From JAABPW01 sp037132275 (lineage in GTDB: Bacteria > Verrucomicrobiota > Kiritimatiellia > CAIKKV01 > CAITUY01): a stretch of 45,358 bases of DNA. A program made the position numbers and the translations under genes. The notes under the pieces were generated by a model. The model was not told the DNA's origin. It did no database searches and saw only the letters and a list, made by a program, of their open reading frames with translations. Below, piece after piece: positions 1 to 9,319 of the stretch; positions within the stretch are counted from its first letter, which is position 1, and every line of letters starts with the position of its first letter. Location: positions 1-45,358 of the forward strand of contig JBAXPK010000019.1 of the NCBI GenBank assembly GCA_037132275.1, written 5' to 3'.

Positions 1-144
1 TCCATAACCTGTGAAAGAAAAAGGGATGCTACGGGAGGGCATAGTGCGAAACAAGTGTAAAGTCGGCTTTTGGTGGCTTTTGACCTTGACGCCGGGCACT
101 CTCGGGAAGATCATGCGGCCCTCGTTGTACAGGGCTGCGCCGTC

Positions 145-1215
145 ATGAAAATATTACTTGTAGCAGGAGTCGGTGAAGGACCTGAAGCCCACCTCTTCCC
201 GGAGTTGGCCGCCAGGGGGATTGATGTCACCCTGATGTGTGACACGACCTCCCCCTATTTTGATCCTCTGAAGGAAATGGGATTCCCGATGACCCATCTC
301 AAGATGAAGGCCCGGATTGACCCTGCTGCCATCCGCTTCATTCGATCCATCCTGAAGACAGGCAAGCACGATATCCTCCACGCCTTCAACGGGCGGGCGT
401 TGTCCAATGGACTGATCGCCTCGGTAGGATTGCCGGTCAAGACCATTGGCGTTTGTGGCACCATGGGGCACTTAAACTGGCGGGATCCCTCCGCCTACCT
501 GGCTGTAATGAATCCGACGGTGGATCGTATTGTCTGCATTTCGAAGGCGATTATGACCTATCTGCAGTCCCGGGGGATCCCGGAAAAACGGCTTGTACAA
601 ATTTACCGTGGCCATGACCCTGTCTGGTTTACCGCCGCACCCAGGCAGGCGCTCTGCCAATTCGGCATTCCGGAAGACGCCTTTGTGATTGGGTGCACCG
701 CCAAAATCCGGCCTATCAAAGGGGTGCCAATCTTGATCGAGGCTGTTCGACGCCTCGCGCCTGAGTTTCCCGTTCATTTGATGCTGGTCGGGCAGAATGC
801 TGACACTGAAGTTCAACGCCTTTTTAAGGATCCATGCTTTCGAGAACGTGTTCATCTTACTGGATTCCGCATGGATGCGCCGGATTTGATTGGCGCCTGC
901 GATTTGTTTGTGATGCCGACGCTCAAGAATGAGGGGCTTTGCAAGGCGGTGCTCGAGGCCATGTGTATGGGAGTACCGCCCATTGTGTCCGCCGTTGGCG
1001 GAATGGTGGAACTGGTGGAGGAGGGGCGGACCGGTGCGATCGTGCCGCCGGGAGATCCGGGCGCTCTGGCGGAAGCCATCAAACGTTACATTCTTGATAA
1101 GCGCCTCTGTCAACGCCATGGGCAGGCTTCGAAAGAACGCGTCATGGCGTGTTTCTCATTCCCGAAAATGGCGAACCAAACGATCAACCTGTATAACGAT
1201 CTGCTCGCGCATTAA
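145..1215 (+). CDS. GT4-type glycosyltransferase
   Basis: A 356-residue glycosyltransferase of the GT4/GT-B type, expected to transfer a sugar from a nucleotide-sugar donor during surface glycan or lipid-linked glycan synthesis; the substrate is unknown. The N-terminus MKILLVAG starts the first Rossmann half. The second half has the usual KGVPILIEA and VGQNAD segments, then the retaining-GT signature around NEGLCKAVLEAM with the conserved acidic residue, then GAIVPPGDP. The reading frame is open from 70, but I place the start at 145: the typical N-terminus begins there, and AGGG lies 11 bases upstream. The stop codon touches the stop of the convergent bat operon at 1216 with no spacer. No other polysaccharide gene adjoins it in this window, although the upstream side is cut off. 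Confidence 0.85.
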   Translation: MKILLVAGVGEGPEAHLFPELAARGIDVTLMCDTTSPYFDPLKEMGFPMTHLKMKARIDPAAIRFIRSILKTGKHDILHAFNGRALSNGLIASVGLPVKTIGVCGTMGHLNWRDPSAYLAVMNPTVDRIVCISKAIMTYLQSRGIPEKRLVQIYRGHDPVWFTAAPRQALCQFGIPEDAFVIGCTAKIRPIKGVPILIEAVRRLAPEFPVHLMLVGQNADTEVQRLFKDPCFRERVHLTGFRMDAPDLIGACDLFVMPTLKNEGLCKAVLEAMCMGVPPIVSAVGGMVELVEEGRTGAIVPPGDPGALAEAIKRYILDKRLCQRHGQASKERVMACFSFPKMANQTINLYNDLLAH

Positions 1216-3729
1216 TCACGGAGGACGCATCAGCGAGAGTGGCCGCGTGGCCTGGCTTTCCTGTTGGAGCGTGGCTAGGACGCTGGATCCGAAAAGGATA
1301 AAGGCGGTCGCGGCGGCGATCCTCATGACTTTTCCGGTGCGTTGAAGTCCGAGCCAGCCCATGGCCCCAGCCAGCCAGAGGAGGCTGAAGGCCATGGCTG
1401 TAATGAGGGTCCGGGTTGCGCAGGAGAGCCCGTAATGCCAGAAGAGCACCAACCGTAACCACGAGGCGACGGGTGTTTTTAGTCCTTGTTTCCGGGCCTC
1501 GGCGATGGCCAGGTTGCGAGTTATATCGACCGAACTCCCCCCATATCGTTCGGCGCGCAACAGCACGGCTACGGCGTCGGTTGGTTTGCCGGCAAGTAAT
1601 AGGGCGGTTCCCTGATTGTAGAAAAGGTCGGCATTTTTGACGCCCAGATCCACTAATTTTTGGCAGGTCGCTGCGGTTGACAGGAACTCTTTTTCGGTTT
1701 GTGCGGTGCTGAACCCTGTGAGAGCTTCGGTCCAGATGAAGGTGCGCTCAGCCGAGGTGGCCGCGGAAGCCTCGAAGGCACAGACGCCGCAGAGCAAGAC
1801 AACGAGAGGCGCCCGGGAGAGGCGGGATCGCTTTCGGGTGGTCAGGTAGGATTCAATCCCTGCCAGCATGGATAGCAATTCCTGGGTATCGGCCGCGGCG
1901 ACTCCGGTGCCGAAGGACGCGTCAAAATGATACTGCATGATCGCGGAAAATCGCTTCGCAAGGTCATAGGGAATACCCCGGGAGCCCAGCATCGTTTGTG
2001 CTTCGGCGGGCGTCAGGGCTCCAGCTTGAATGGCAAAGCGATCCGCCAGGTATTGGCGCAGAAGGGAGCAAATGGCGGGGTGCAGGGTTTCTGGCCTGCC
2101 TTCGGATGCGATGGACATCAGGCCGGCGCTGGCTCGGGAGAATGCCCGGCGTTGGCGTTGGGCTTGTTTGACGGACGGCATATGTTTCCGGATCAATACC
2201 CCCATCATGCCGATGATAAAGAGGGCGGGACCGGTGCCGGCAAAGAGCGCCAGGGTCGCGGGATTCCCGATAAGGGAGACTTGCTCAGCACCGGCTGATC
2301 CCACGCGGATGCCTGCCGGACGCATGGCCGCCTCCTCCTCGCGATGAAGTCTCGCGACCGGGTTGGTGGAGCCACCAATGATTTGTGATGCCGTGATCTC
2401 CGTGACTCTCCTGACTTTCAGGGGGATTGGTAACGTTTTGGCTGTCCGGTATTGACGGGTGATAGCGTCATAATACGAAACCTCAATGGGCGGCAGTTCG
2501 AAAGAGCCGGCCTCGCGCGGGCGCAGAGTATAGGTGTATTGTCGTTGGCCTTCTTGTTTCACCGTCTGAACGGTGTCATCGTAGATTTCAAAACGGTCCA
2601 GCAGGCTGGATTGGAGACTCAATTTGGGTGGGGTGATATTTCGCATCTGGATGGCTCCGGAAATGGTGAGCGTGAGTTTGAGCGGGTCGCCGACGTTGCA
2701 GGTCTGGGCATCCAGAGAAGCCTCCGCGACAAGATTGCTGCCAATCGCGCCGATGTATGAAGCCGGCCGGTTCTCCTCCGGTGGCGGAATCACCCGCACC
2801 ATGGCGGCCGGACCCACGGCAAAAATAGGGCGGCTGTTTGCCGAGCCGTCGGCCTTGACTTCAAGGGGAATTGTTCCTTTGAAAAGGAGAGGACCAAACG
2901 TATAGGAGCCTTCCGTTAGGGGGGAATAAGGGATGACGAGGGCGTATTCCCAGTAAGTGTGGCCATTCTCACTTGCCTTCACGCGGTCAAATTTGAAACG
3001 GGCCGGGACTCCCTGCGGATTGAACATCTGGTTGAAATCAAAAGGATTGCCCTGCACGGTGAAGTTATTCAGGGTAAATCCGGGTTGATTCTGTTGGGCA
3101 AGATGTTCGGAAAGCAGTTTCGTAAAGTCAGGGCCCTTAAGGCCATCAGTGTTTCCCCCTTTCAGAAACTCCGCCTCAACGTGGGGCGGATCGGCGGGGA
3201 ACATGGGATCAGTATCCTGGAAAGGCGGGGCCAGGCACATGATTTTGATTTTCACCAGAATGGAGAAAGGTTCATCCACCAGAACGGTGTCTTGGGAAGC
3301 GGTGACAGTGGCGACAACGACATTCTGCCGGGTAATGCCGGTCACGGTAACAGTGGGACCTGTGGTCGCGATTGAAGTCCCGTTTACCACAGCGGTGATG
3401 GGGCCCGTTATGAGTTCGCCCTCTGAGGTGGGAGTCAATTTATAGGAAAAGATGCGTCCGGAGAATCCCTCCTTACGCATCTGACCATTCACAATGACCA
3501 CCGTGAACCGGCTGGCGGATTGGCTGCCCAGCGGTTCGATAGTGCAGTTTCGGATGGCGGCGAGATCCGGCACCCCGGGATTATCGGCGCCATCAACCTT
3601 GACCTCCATCAGGAGCGATTCCCCGAGATAGAGGCGGTCACGATTAACATTTACAGAAAGTGACGGGTCGGCGACAGCGGCGATGGCCGTGGTCAACAGG
3701 AGGGAGAAAATAAGGAGCAACGGCCTCAT
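1216..3729 (-). CDS. batD: BatD-BatE fusion (BatD-like domain with C-terminal TPR)
   Basis: An 837-residue envelope protein, last gene of the bat operon. Residues 1-20 are a signal peptide. A long beta-rich BatD (oxygen tolerance) region follows to about 480, with a membrane segment near 482-505. A second hydrophobic stretch at about 639-656, ending in FEASA, looks like the retained signal peptide of a once separate BatE. After it come a TPR unit at about 680-745 (DLFYNQGTALLLAGK) and two membrane segments at about 774-795 and 802-821. The SH3-like domain that usually ends BatE is absent; the protein stops shortly after the last membrane segment. The start follows AAGG with 4 bases spacing, 5 bases after the stop of the BatB-BatC gene. 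Known role of the family: periplasmic partner of MoxR/VWA complexes. Its exact function is unresolved. Confidence 0.82.
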   Translation of the reverse strand: MRPLLLIFSLLLTTAIAAVADPSLSVNVNRDRLYLGESLLMEVKVDGADNPGVPDLAAIRNCTIEPLGSQSASRFTVVIVNGQMRKEGFSGRIFSYKLTPTSEGELITGPITAVVNGTSIATTGPTVTVTGITRQNVVVATVTASQDTVLVDEPFSILVKIKIMCLAPPFQDTDPMFPADPPHVEAEFLKGGNTDGLKGPDFTKLLSEHLAQQNQPGFTLNNFTVQGNPFDFNQMFNPQGVPARFKFDRVKASENGHTYWEYALVIPYSPLTEGSYTFGPLLFKGTIPLEVKADGSANSRPIFAVGPAAMVRVIPPPEENRPASYIGAIGSNLVAEASLDAQTCNVGDPLKLTLTISGAIQMRNITPPKLSLQSSLLDRFEIYDDTVQTVKQEGQRQYTYTLRPREAGSFELPPIEVSYYDAITRQYRTAKTLPIPLKVRRVTEITASQIIGGSTNPVARLHREEEAAMRPAGIRVGSAGAEQVSLIGNPATLALFAGTGPALFIIGMMGVLIRKHMPSVKQAQRQRRAFSRASAGLMSIASEGRPETLHPAICSLLRQYLADRFAIQAGALTPAEAQTMLGSRGIPYDLAKRFSAIMQYHFDASFGTGVAAADTQELLSMLAGIESYLTTRKRSRLSRAPLVVLLCGVCAFEASAATSAERTFIWTEALTGFSTAQTEKEFLSTAATCQKLVDLGVKNADLFYNQGTALLLAGKPTDAVAVLLRAERYGGSSVDITRNLAIAEARKQGLKTPVASWLRLVLFWHYGLSCATRTLITAMAFSLLWLAGAMGWLGLQRTGKVMRIAAATAFILFGSSVLATLQQESQATRPLSLMRPP

Positions 3730-3734
3730 GCGCC

Positions 3735-6419
3735 TTACCAGTCTCTTTCTGTGGGCGACAACGGGATGGTGGAATCGCGGTTTCGTTTTTCCTGTTCGTG
3801 TTCCTTTTCGCGCTGTTTGGCCTTGTTCAGCAGGCGCTTCAGGTCTTCCTGGGACATCTGGTCTTTATTCTGCTCCTGCTTTTGCTGTGGTTTCTGTTCC
3901 TTCTGTTGCTCCTGCTTCTGCGCCTGCGGTTTTTGCTGTTCCTGCTTTTCCTGTTGCTGCGACTGATTATCCTGCGGCTGTTTTTCTTTAGGGAGGAGCG
4001 TTTCAATCTCCTTTAATATGGCATAAGCCTTGTGCTGATGGGCGAGAGAATCATTCAGAGGGGTGGCGTCAGTTTCTCCTGCGAAGGTTTGGAGTGTTAC
4101 GGCTTGTCCCGCCAGGTCGAGAATTTTTTTCCGATTCTCAGGGGACAGGATCTGTTCCATGGCATTGGTGCCTGAGTCCTTGTTAGTGGACACCTGCTGG
4201 ACGGGTCTGCTGATTCCCTCGGGTGGAACCTCCTGCTCAAAACGCTTTTTGAAAAGACCGGTCAGGTCGAGCGCTTCCGCCTGTTGGACGTGGATGGCCT
4301 TCCGGACATCAGCGGGCGGATTATTTTGATTCGGGATGGTCAATGTGATGGCATTTGTCTGCCGCTGGATATCCTCGCGGAGGAGTTGGGGATAGCCGGC
4401 GATACCTTTCCACAAGGTGTACACAGAGGCTTCGGCCCTGACGGCGGGGGCATAGGATGAGCGGTCCAGGTTGCGAAGGGAGGTTGCAACACCGGACATG
4501 GTATCCCGGATGGATTCCGCGAAGGCGTTGATCTGAGCCATCTGCTGCGGGGCATTGGTATTATTCCCGGAGGATTGGGATTGTGACATGGCCTGGAGAA
4601 GTTTGCCCTTAAGAGGGATCATAAAGTCGGCGGCCTGATCCTGTTCGGTTGCAAGGGCTTCCAGGGAGTCAATCAGGAGGGGCGTCGTGTTGGTGAAGGC
4701 CGCCGGGATATCTTGGATCAGTTTGCGTTGCTGGAGCAGCATCAGGTCGGCAAGTGCGCCCGGTGGGGTCTGGCCGTGTTCGGCCATGAGCCGGATGATT
4801 TTTGCCTGTTCTTCAACCTCTTCAGTCATTCCTGCCACGACCGCCAGATTCTTCCGGTTGTCGGCATTGTCAGGTTGCTGGCGCAGAGCGTTTTGGAAAG
4901 CTGTTCCGGCTTGTTTGAGCGCCTGAACGCGGTGATCTGCCACGGCGGGATCGGGTGGGGTGGACGCATTGTCAACGAGGGGGGCGGAGCCGGTCTTAAA
5001 AAGGGAACAGCCGAGATTATAAGCGGCGTCTGTCCCCAGGCTCCCTTCCAAACCTGTCAGACCGCGAAAGAGGTCTGCCGCATCATCTGTTTTCCCGGCC
5101 TTGAGCAAGGCGCATCCGGCGTTGTACTGATAATCATCGCGATTGGCCCGTGCGGCGGTTTTTGCCGCGGATTGAAAAGCCGCGGCTGCTTCCTCGTAGT
5201 GCCCTGTCAGGTAAAGCCGTTGTCCCAGACGGGCGCCTTCGCGGCCGGGCGGGATAGTCGCTTCCGTGTTGGTCACGGTTTGGGGAGCGTCAAACGAGTT
5301 GGTTTCGGCACGAAGGGGAAGCGTGGCGGCGAGCAGCGGGATGAGTGTCATGCAGGCAAGCTTGGCGCCCACTGCTGGAATTCTGGATGGAGGTGTTGAA
5401 GAAAGGGGTGGTGGCGTGAGACGTGAGACGATCTGGCCGCGGCTCAAGAAGGCCATGGCGAGAAAAAGCAGGACGGCAGGGAAAAGAAAGAGTTGGTAGC
5501 GCTCGATATATCGGCGCTGGGATGATTCTTCAAGGTCACGTGCCGCAATCCGGCTCAGGTGGTTGCGGTAGAGGTCGCCAAGTTTGACGTTGGCCAGCCC
5601 GACAGGGACATAGGCGCCGCCCGTGTCTTCGGCGATCTCGCGCAGGAGGGCGTTGTTCAATTTCGATTTTACCTCCACTCCCTGGTAGGTCATCATTTCT
5701 TTTTTGTTGGTCGCGGAGGGAATGGCGGCGCCTTCGCTGCTGCCGAACCCGACGGTGAAAATAGCCACGCCCTTTTCCTTGGCTTTACTGATCGCCTCGG
5801 AGGTCTTGCCGGCAAGGTCATCCCCGTCGGAGATAAGGACGAGCGCCTTGTGGGCGCCCTCATCGTCCTGGAAGTTCTGCAAGGCCTCCAGAATGGCGTC
5901 CCCGATATCGGTTTCGCCGGCGGGCGCCGAATCCACCCCGGCGCCTTCCAGGGTCTGGGCGAGGAACCCGTAATCGGTTGTCAGGGGGCAGAGGAGGATG
6001 GGCCGCCCACGGAAGGCGAGCAGCCCGACCCGGTCGCCACGAAGTTCATTGATCAGGTCAAGCAGATCCACCTTGGCCCGGCCCAGGCGGCTGGGATGGA
6101 CGTCGCGGGCCAGCATGGAGCGTGACACGTCGAGAACCACCAGCAAGTCGCGGCCGCGCTGATACGTCGTTTCTTCCCTCATGCCCCATTGGGGGCGGGC
6201 GGCGGCGATTAATGCCAACACAAGACCTGCCATGAACAACGACAACTGCCAGAGGCGGCGGACTGGTGTCGGCGGTGGGGCGAGTTTGGCGGCCATAACC
6301 GGCGACACCAGCGACTGACCGGCAGAGCGCCGTCCGGCGAGGACATGCCAGGCCACACCCATGATGGGGACGATCCAGAGGAGGAAAAGGATAGTGGGAT
6401 ATTGAAATTGGAGGTTCAT
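3735..6419 (-). CDS. batB: BatB-BatC fusion: VWA protein with TPR and glutamine-rich tail
   Basis: An 894-residue fusion of two Bat proteins. The BatB part (1-331) has membrane segments at 8-27 and 58-75, a von Willebrand A domain with a MIDAS motif DVSRS (D97, S99, S101), and a closing membrane segment at 313-331. A new hydrophobic stretch at 355-376 resembles the signal peptide of BatC. TPR repeats follow from about 399 (GQRLYLTGHYEEA, YQYNAGCALLKAGK). The last 80 residues are extremely rich in Gln, Lys and Glu. The ATG overlaps the BatA stop by 4 bases (6416-6419), which suggests translational coupling. In the Bat model the VWA domain binds a metal-dependent partner and the TPRs recruit client proteins on the periplasmic side. 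Confidence 0.88.
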   Translation of the reverse strand: MNLQFQYPTILFLLWIVPIMGVAWHVLAGRRSAGQSLVSPVMAAKLAPPPTPVRRLWQLSLFMAGLVLALIAAARPQWGMREETTYQRGRDLLVVLDVSRSMLARDVHPSRLGRAKVDLLDLINELRGDRVGLLAFRGRPILLCPLTTDYGFLAQTLEGAGVDSAPAGETDIGDAILEALQNFQDDEGAHKALVLISDGDDLAGKTSEAISKAKEKGVAIFTVGFGSSEGAAIPSATNKKEMMTYQGVEVKSKLNNALLREIAEDTGGAYVPVGLANVKLGDLYRNHLSRIAARDLEESSQRRYIERYQLFLFPAVLLFLAMAFLSRGQIVSRLTPPPLSSTPPSRIPAVGAKLACMTLIPLLAATLPLRAETNSFDAPQTVTNTEATIPPGREGARLGQRLYLTGHYEEAAAAFQSAAKTAARANRDDYQYNAGCALLKAGKTDDAADLFRGLTGLEGSLGTDAAYNLGCSLFKTGSAPLVDNASTPPDPAVADHRVQALKQAGTAFQNALRQQPDNADNRKNLAVVAGMTEEVEEQAKIIRLMAEHGQTPPGALADLMLLQQRKLIQDIPAAFTNTTPLLIDSLEALATEQDQAADFMIPLKGKLLQAMSQSQSSGNNTNAPQQMAQINAFAESIRDTMSGVATSLRNLDRSSYAPAVRAEASVYTLWKGIAGYPQLLREDIQRQTNAITLTIPNQNNPPADVRKAIHVQQAEALDLTGLFKKRFEQEVPPEGISRPVQQVSTNKDSGTNAMEQILSPENRKKILDLAGQAVTLQTFAGETDATPLNDSLAHQHKAYAILKEIETLLPKEKQPQDNQSQQQEKQEQQKPQAQKQEQQKEQKPQQKQEQNKDQMSQEDLKRLLNKAKQREKEHEQEKRNRDSTIPLSPTERDW

Positions 6420-7453
6420 AGGATGTTCTTCCCGAGCCAGGCATTGAGGACGGCGCCGACGATCAACAACACCAGTCCGGGAATCAGAAAGATTAGGAAA
6501 TGTTCGTCGTACTTGTTGAAGAGCTCAGTGTTGATCGTTGTTTTTTCAAGTTTACTGATAGTGTCCATGGTTTGGGCTAATCCCTTGGCGTCCGTTACGT
6601 TGAAATATTTGCCCTGCGTTGCCGTGGCGATGCTGCGAAGCTGATCTTCGTCCAGTTTGACCTCGGCATACCCGATAGCCTGGCGCCCGAACATGTCGCG
6701 GCCCAGGAAGGGGGCGCGACCGGTGGTGCCAATCCCAATGGAGTATATTTTGATACCCATGGCTTTGGCCGCCTTGGCCGCCTCGTCAGGTTTGATAATG
6801 CCGGTGTTGGATTCCCCGTCCGAAAGCAACACCATGATCCGGGATTTGACACCCGCATCTTCCAACCGGGTGCAACCGGTGGCCAGGGCGTCCCCGATCG
6901 CGGTCAGCATTTCCTCCTGGTTTAGGAGTTGCCCGTCTTTGCTGAACTGTTCACGGGCAGTCTCGACGCCTTGAAGGCTATGCAGAAGCGCCTCGTGATC
7001 AAGGGTAAGGGGAACCCGGCTGGAGGCAAACCCCCCGAAGGTAATCAGGCCGATGAGGTCGCCGGGACGTTGCTCAACGAATTTGCCGAACGTCTCCTTG
7101 ACGACATCAAGGCGGGTGCGTTGTTTGTCAGGTGTTGCGAAGTCAAGCGCCTGCATGGAACCGGAACAGTCCACCACCATTTGAATGGCAATGGCGTCTG
7201 ATTTTCGCAGGGTTCGTGAAAAGAGAGTCTGGGGGCGGGACAGGGCGATTACCAGCAAGGCCAGACTGGCGAGTATCAACAACGGGGCAATGGGTTGGAG
7301 ACGGGTTCGCCATGTCGCCCGGTTGGTCGGCAAGCGCTGAAAAGCCGAGAAAAGAAGCGCCTGCCGGATCCGGCGCCGGGTGACAAACCAGACAGCCACG
7401 CCGAGTGGCAGAAACAATAGCAGGTAATAAGGACTTCCGAGATACATGGTCAT
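6416..7453 (-). CDS. batA: BatA, VWA-domain membrane protein
   Basis: A 345-residue inner-membrane protein with the classic BatA layout: membrane segments at 6-24 and 55-72, a von Willebrand A domain with MIDAS motif DCSGS (D95, S97, S99), and a C-terminal membrane segment at about 319-337. The VWA domain should bind a divalent metal and a protein partner. It lies directly next to the gene at 7454 with no spacer and overlaps the BatB-BatC gene by ATGA. Paralogous to the first part of the next gene. Length is normal for the family. Confidence 0.9.
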   Translation of the reverse strand: MTMYLGSPYYLLLFLPLGVAVWFVTRRRIRQALLFSAFQRLPTNRATWRTRLQPIAPLLILASLALLVIALSRPQTLFSRTLRKSDAIAIQMVVDCSGSMQALDFATPDKQRTRLDVVKETFGKFVEQRPGDLIGLITFGGFASSRVPLTLDHEALLHSLQGVETAREQFSKDGQLLNQEEMLTAIGDALATGCTRLEDAGVKSRIMVLLSDGESNTGIIKPDEAAKAAKAMGIKIYSIGIGTTGRAPFLGRDMFGRQAIGYAEVKLDEDQLRSIATATQGKYFNVTDAKGLAQTMDTISKLEKTTINTELFNKYDEHFLIFLIPGLVLLIVGAVLNAWLGKNIL

Positions 7454-8422
7454 TTATGAGATGTGAGATTGATCAGAATCGGTTTCAATGTAGTTTCGGG
7501 CGGTTGATGTGGCGGCATCCACAGATGATGGATCGGGTTGGAATCCGGCGTATTTTACGAGATCGGCGGCTTGCATGAACTCGCGCAAGCGCTTCACAAC
7601 ATCACGGGAAAACCGGACGTCATGGCTGACAGCAGCCAGGAATTCCTCGGTGGTTTGCTCGGGCGCTCGAATGGCGTGAGCCCGCTCAATGTAGGTTCTT
7701 ACGATCAAGGTGAGTTCAAAGTAAAAATCCTTGACGCGGTGGTGGCCAATGAGGTCTCTGGCCATCAACTCGGACAGTTCGAAGAGGGCCCGTTCCCGGG
7801 GCGACATGCGGCGGAGTTTGACGGCACGGCGCACTTTTCTGAATAGCTTCCAGGCAAAATAGCCTAGCGCCGCCAAGCCTAACGCCGCCATGATATAACC
7901 GAGAAAACCCTTGAGCCCCGGATAGATCCAGACCGGGCCGTGTGCGGCAACAATGTCCCTGCCGGGCGCCTCTTTGAGAAGCATTTCAGAATTCAACACA
8001 ACCGGTTTTGTCGGGAACCAACGCTCCGCCCCGGTGTCGGGGTCCCTCCATTGTACGGCCATAGGCGCAATCCGGTATTCATTTGATATTAGTGGTGTGA
8101 GGCGGAAGTTCCGGGTCCGGATAGACTTGCCTACGCTGGTCGTGGGCGGGCCGTCAAAATTACCCGAGACGGTGAAGCCCTTCACGCGGGTTTCCAGGGG
8201 TGGAAGCTTGACCGTCACATTGGACGGCGAAGCGATCCGGACGGTCAGAAGCGTATCGTGATCGAGTCGGACAACAGGCGGATCGAACGTGAGAGTGATC
8301 GACACCGGGCCGAGGGAATTGTCCGAGACAAGTGGTTTGGAGGAAGGGGTTTCAGGGGGTGCCGCATAGCTGGTGAGCGCGAGCAGTGAAAGAACCAGCA
8401 GATTTGATGGTTTGCGATGCAT
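7454..8422 (-). CDS. BatD-like / DUF4381-like membrane protein of the bat operon
   Basis: A 322-residue protein with a signal peptide (1-20), a periplasmic beta-rich domain at about 35-150 (ITLTFDPPVV, RTRNFRLTPL), one membrane segment at about 170-191, a basic stop-transfer stretch, and a helical cytoplasmic domain at about 206-312 (SPRERALFELSEL, TTEEFLAAVSHD). This architecture matches small membrane proteins found between DUF58 and batA in many MoxR clusters, described as DUF4381 or short BatD-like proteins. I am sure of the context and topology, less so of the family name. It starts 2 bases after the DUF58 stop and its stop abuts the BatA start. Probably a scaffold linking the cytoplasmic MoxR/DUF58 side to the periplasm. 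Confidence 0.75.
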   Translation of the reverse strand: MHRKPSNLLVLSLLALTSYAAPPETPSSKPLVSDNSLGPVSITLTFDPPVVRLDHDTLLTVRIASPSNVTVKLPPLETRVKGFTVSGNFDGPPTTSVGKSIRTRNFRLTPLISNEYRIAPMAVQWRDPDTGAERWFPTKPVVLNSEMLLKEAPGRDIVAAHGPVWIYPGLKGFLGYIMAALGLAALGYFAWKLFRKVRRAVKLRRMSPRERALFELSELMARDLIGHHRVKDFYFELTLIVRTYIERAHAIRAPEQTTEEFLAAVSHDVRFSRDVVKRLREFMQAADLVKYAGFQPDPSSVDAATSTARNYIETDSDQSHIS

Positions 8423-8424
8423 GA

Positions 8425-9315
8425 TTATCCTCGTGCCGCCCTGATCTGGCGTTGCCGGAAAAGCTTATGGATATCCTCGATGAAAGGACGTTCCGTTGAG
8501 AGATGCAACGCGTCGATCTTATTTTTCCGGAACATTCTTTTAAGCAAATCGGCATCCTGCACCGCCCGTTCGCGGAAGGCCGCACGCAGATGCGGGGAGG
8601 AGGTGTCGAGCAGATCCAGTGCGCCCGTTTCCGGATCCTGGATTTCAACCAGGCCCACATCAGGCAGTTCCGCTTCGCGTGGGTCGGAAATGTTGACGCA
8701 AACGACATCGTGCCGCCGTCCGGTGACCCGCAATTCGTGCTCAAAGTTGTTATCCATGAAGTCCGATATGATGAACACCACCGCCCGCCGTTTCTGGATC
8801 TGGTTCAGGAATCGGAGTGCTCCCGCGAGGTTGGTGCCCCGCCGCGTTTCCTCGGCGGCGAGTACCTCGCGGACAAGCCGCATGGCGGCCGTCCGGCCCT
8901 TGCGGGGCGGGATGGAGGTTTCAATCCGGTCGCTAAACAGGATCAGACCCACCTTGTCCTGGTTCTTTATAGCGGACAGGGCGAACAGGCAGGTGACTTC
9001 GGCGGCCAGTTCCGCCTTGGCACGTTGGACGGAACCGAAAGACTGTGACCCCGAGACATCCACGAGGAACAGGATCGTGAGTTCGCGTTCCTCGCAGTAG
9101 CGCTTGATGAAGGGGGCGCCCATGCGGGCGGTGACATTCCAGTCAATGGAGCGGATGTCATCGCCCGGAACATATTCCCGCACCTCGTCAAATTCGATTC
9201 CCTGACCCTTGAAAACCGAATGGTATTCGCCGGAGAGATGTTCATCCACAAGCCGGTTGGTGACCACGCGGATCCTGCCAACCTGCTTCATCAATTCTTT
9301 GACGTTGATGGCCAT
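8425..9315 (-). CDS. DUF58 family protein
   Basis: A 296-residue DUF58 protein. The diagnostic segment at about residues 40-57 (FDEVREYVPGDDIRSIDW) is followed by a VWA-like fold with a DVSGS motif and ISDF further on. Members are encoded next to MoxR ATPases and are thought to be their substrate or adaptor. There is no membrane segment, so it is probably cytoplasmic. It lies 38 bases downstream of moxR; that gap is filled by a heptad repeat (see 9320-9354). Function beyond the MoxR association is not established. Confidence 0.9.
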   Translation of the reverse strand: MAINVKELMKQVGRIRVVTNRLVDEHLSGEYHSVFKGQGIEFDEVREYVPGDDIRSIDWNVTARMGAPFIKRYCEERELTILFLVDVSGSQSFGSVQRAKAELAAEVTCLFALSAIKNQDKVGLILFSDRIETSIPPRKGRTAAMRLVREVLAAEETRRGTNLAGALRFLNQIQKRRAVVFIISDFMDNNFEHELRVTGRRHDVVCVNISDPREAELPDVGLVEIQDPETGALDLLDTSSPHLRAAFRERAVQDADLLKRMFRKNKIDALHLSTERPFIEDIHKLFRQRQIRAARG

Positions 9316-9319
9316 GGGT

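Noticed and set aside
1..144. Search for a gene or RNA at the left edge
   Set aside because: Only a short leader of the glycosyltransferase gene is visible; there is no convincing ORF or structured RNA.
472..1119. 215-codon open frame on the minus strand inside the glycosyltransferase gene
   Set aside because: Antisense shadow of a clear GT4 gene; the translation has no fold-like pattern, no ribosome site and no recognisable family.
3735..4010. Possible repeat array or CRISPR-like tract
   Set aside because: The short repeats only reflect Gln/Lys-rich coding in the BatC tail; there are no regular spacers.
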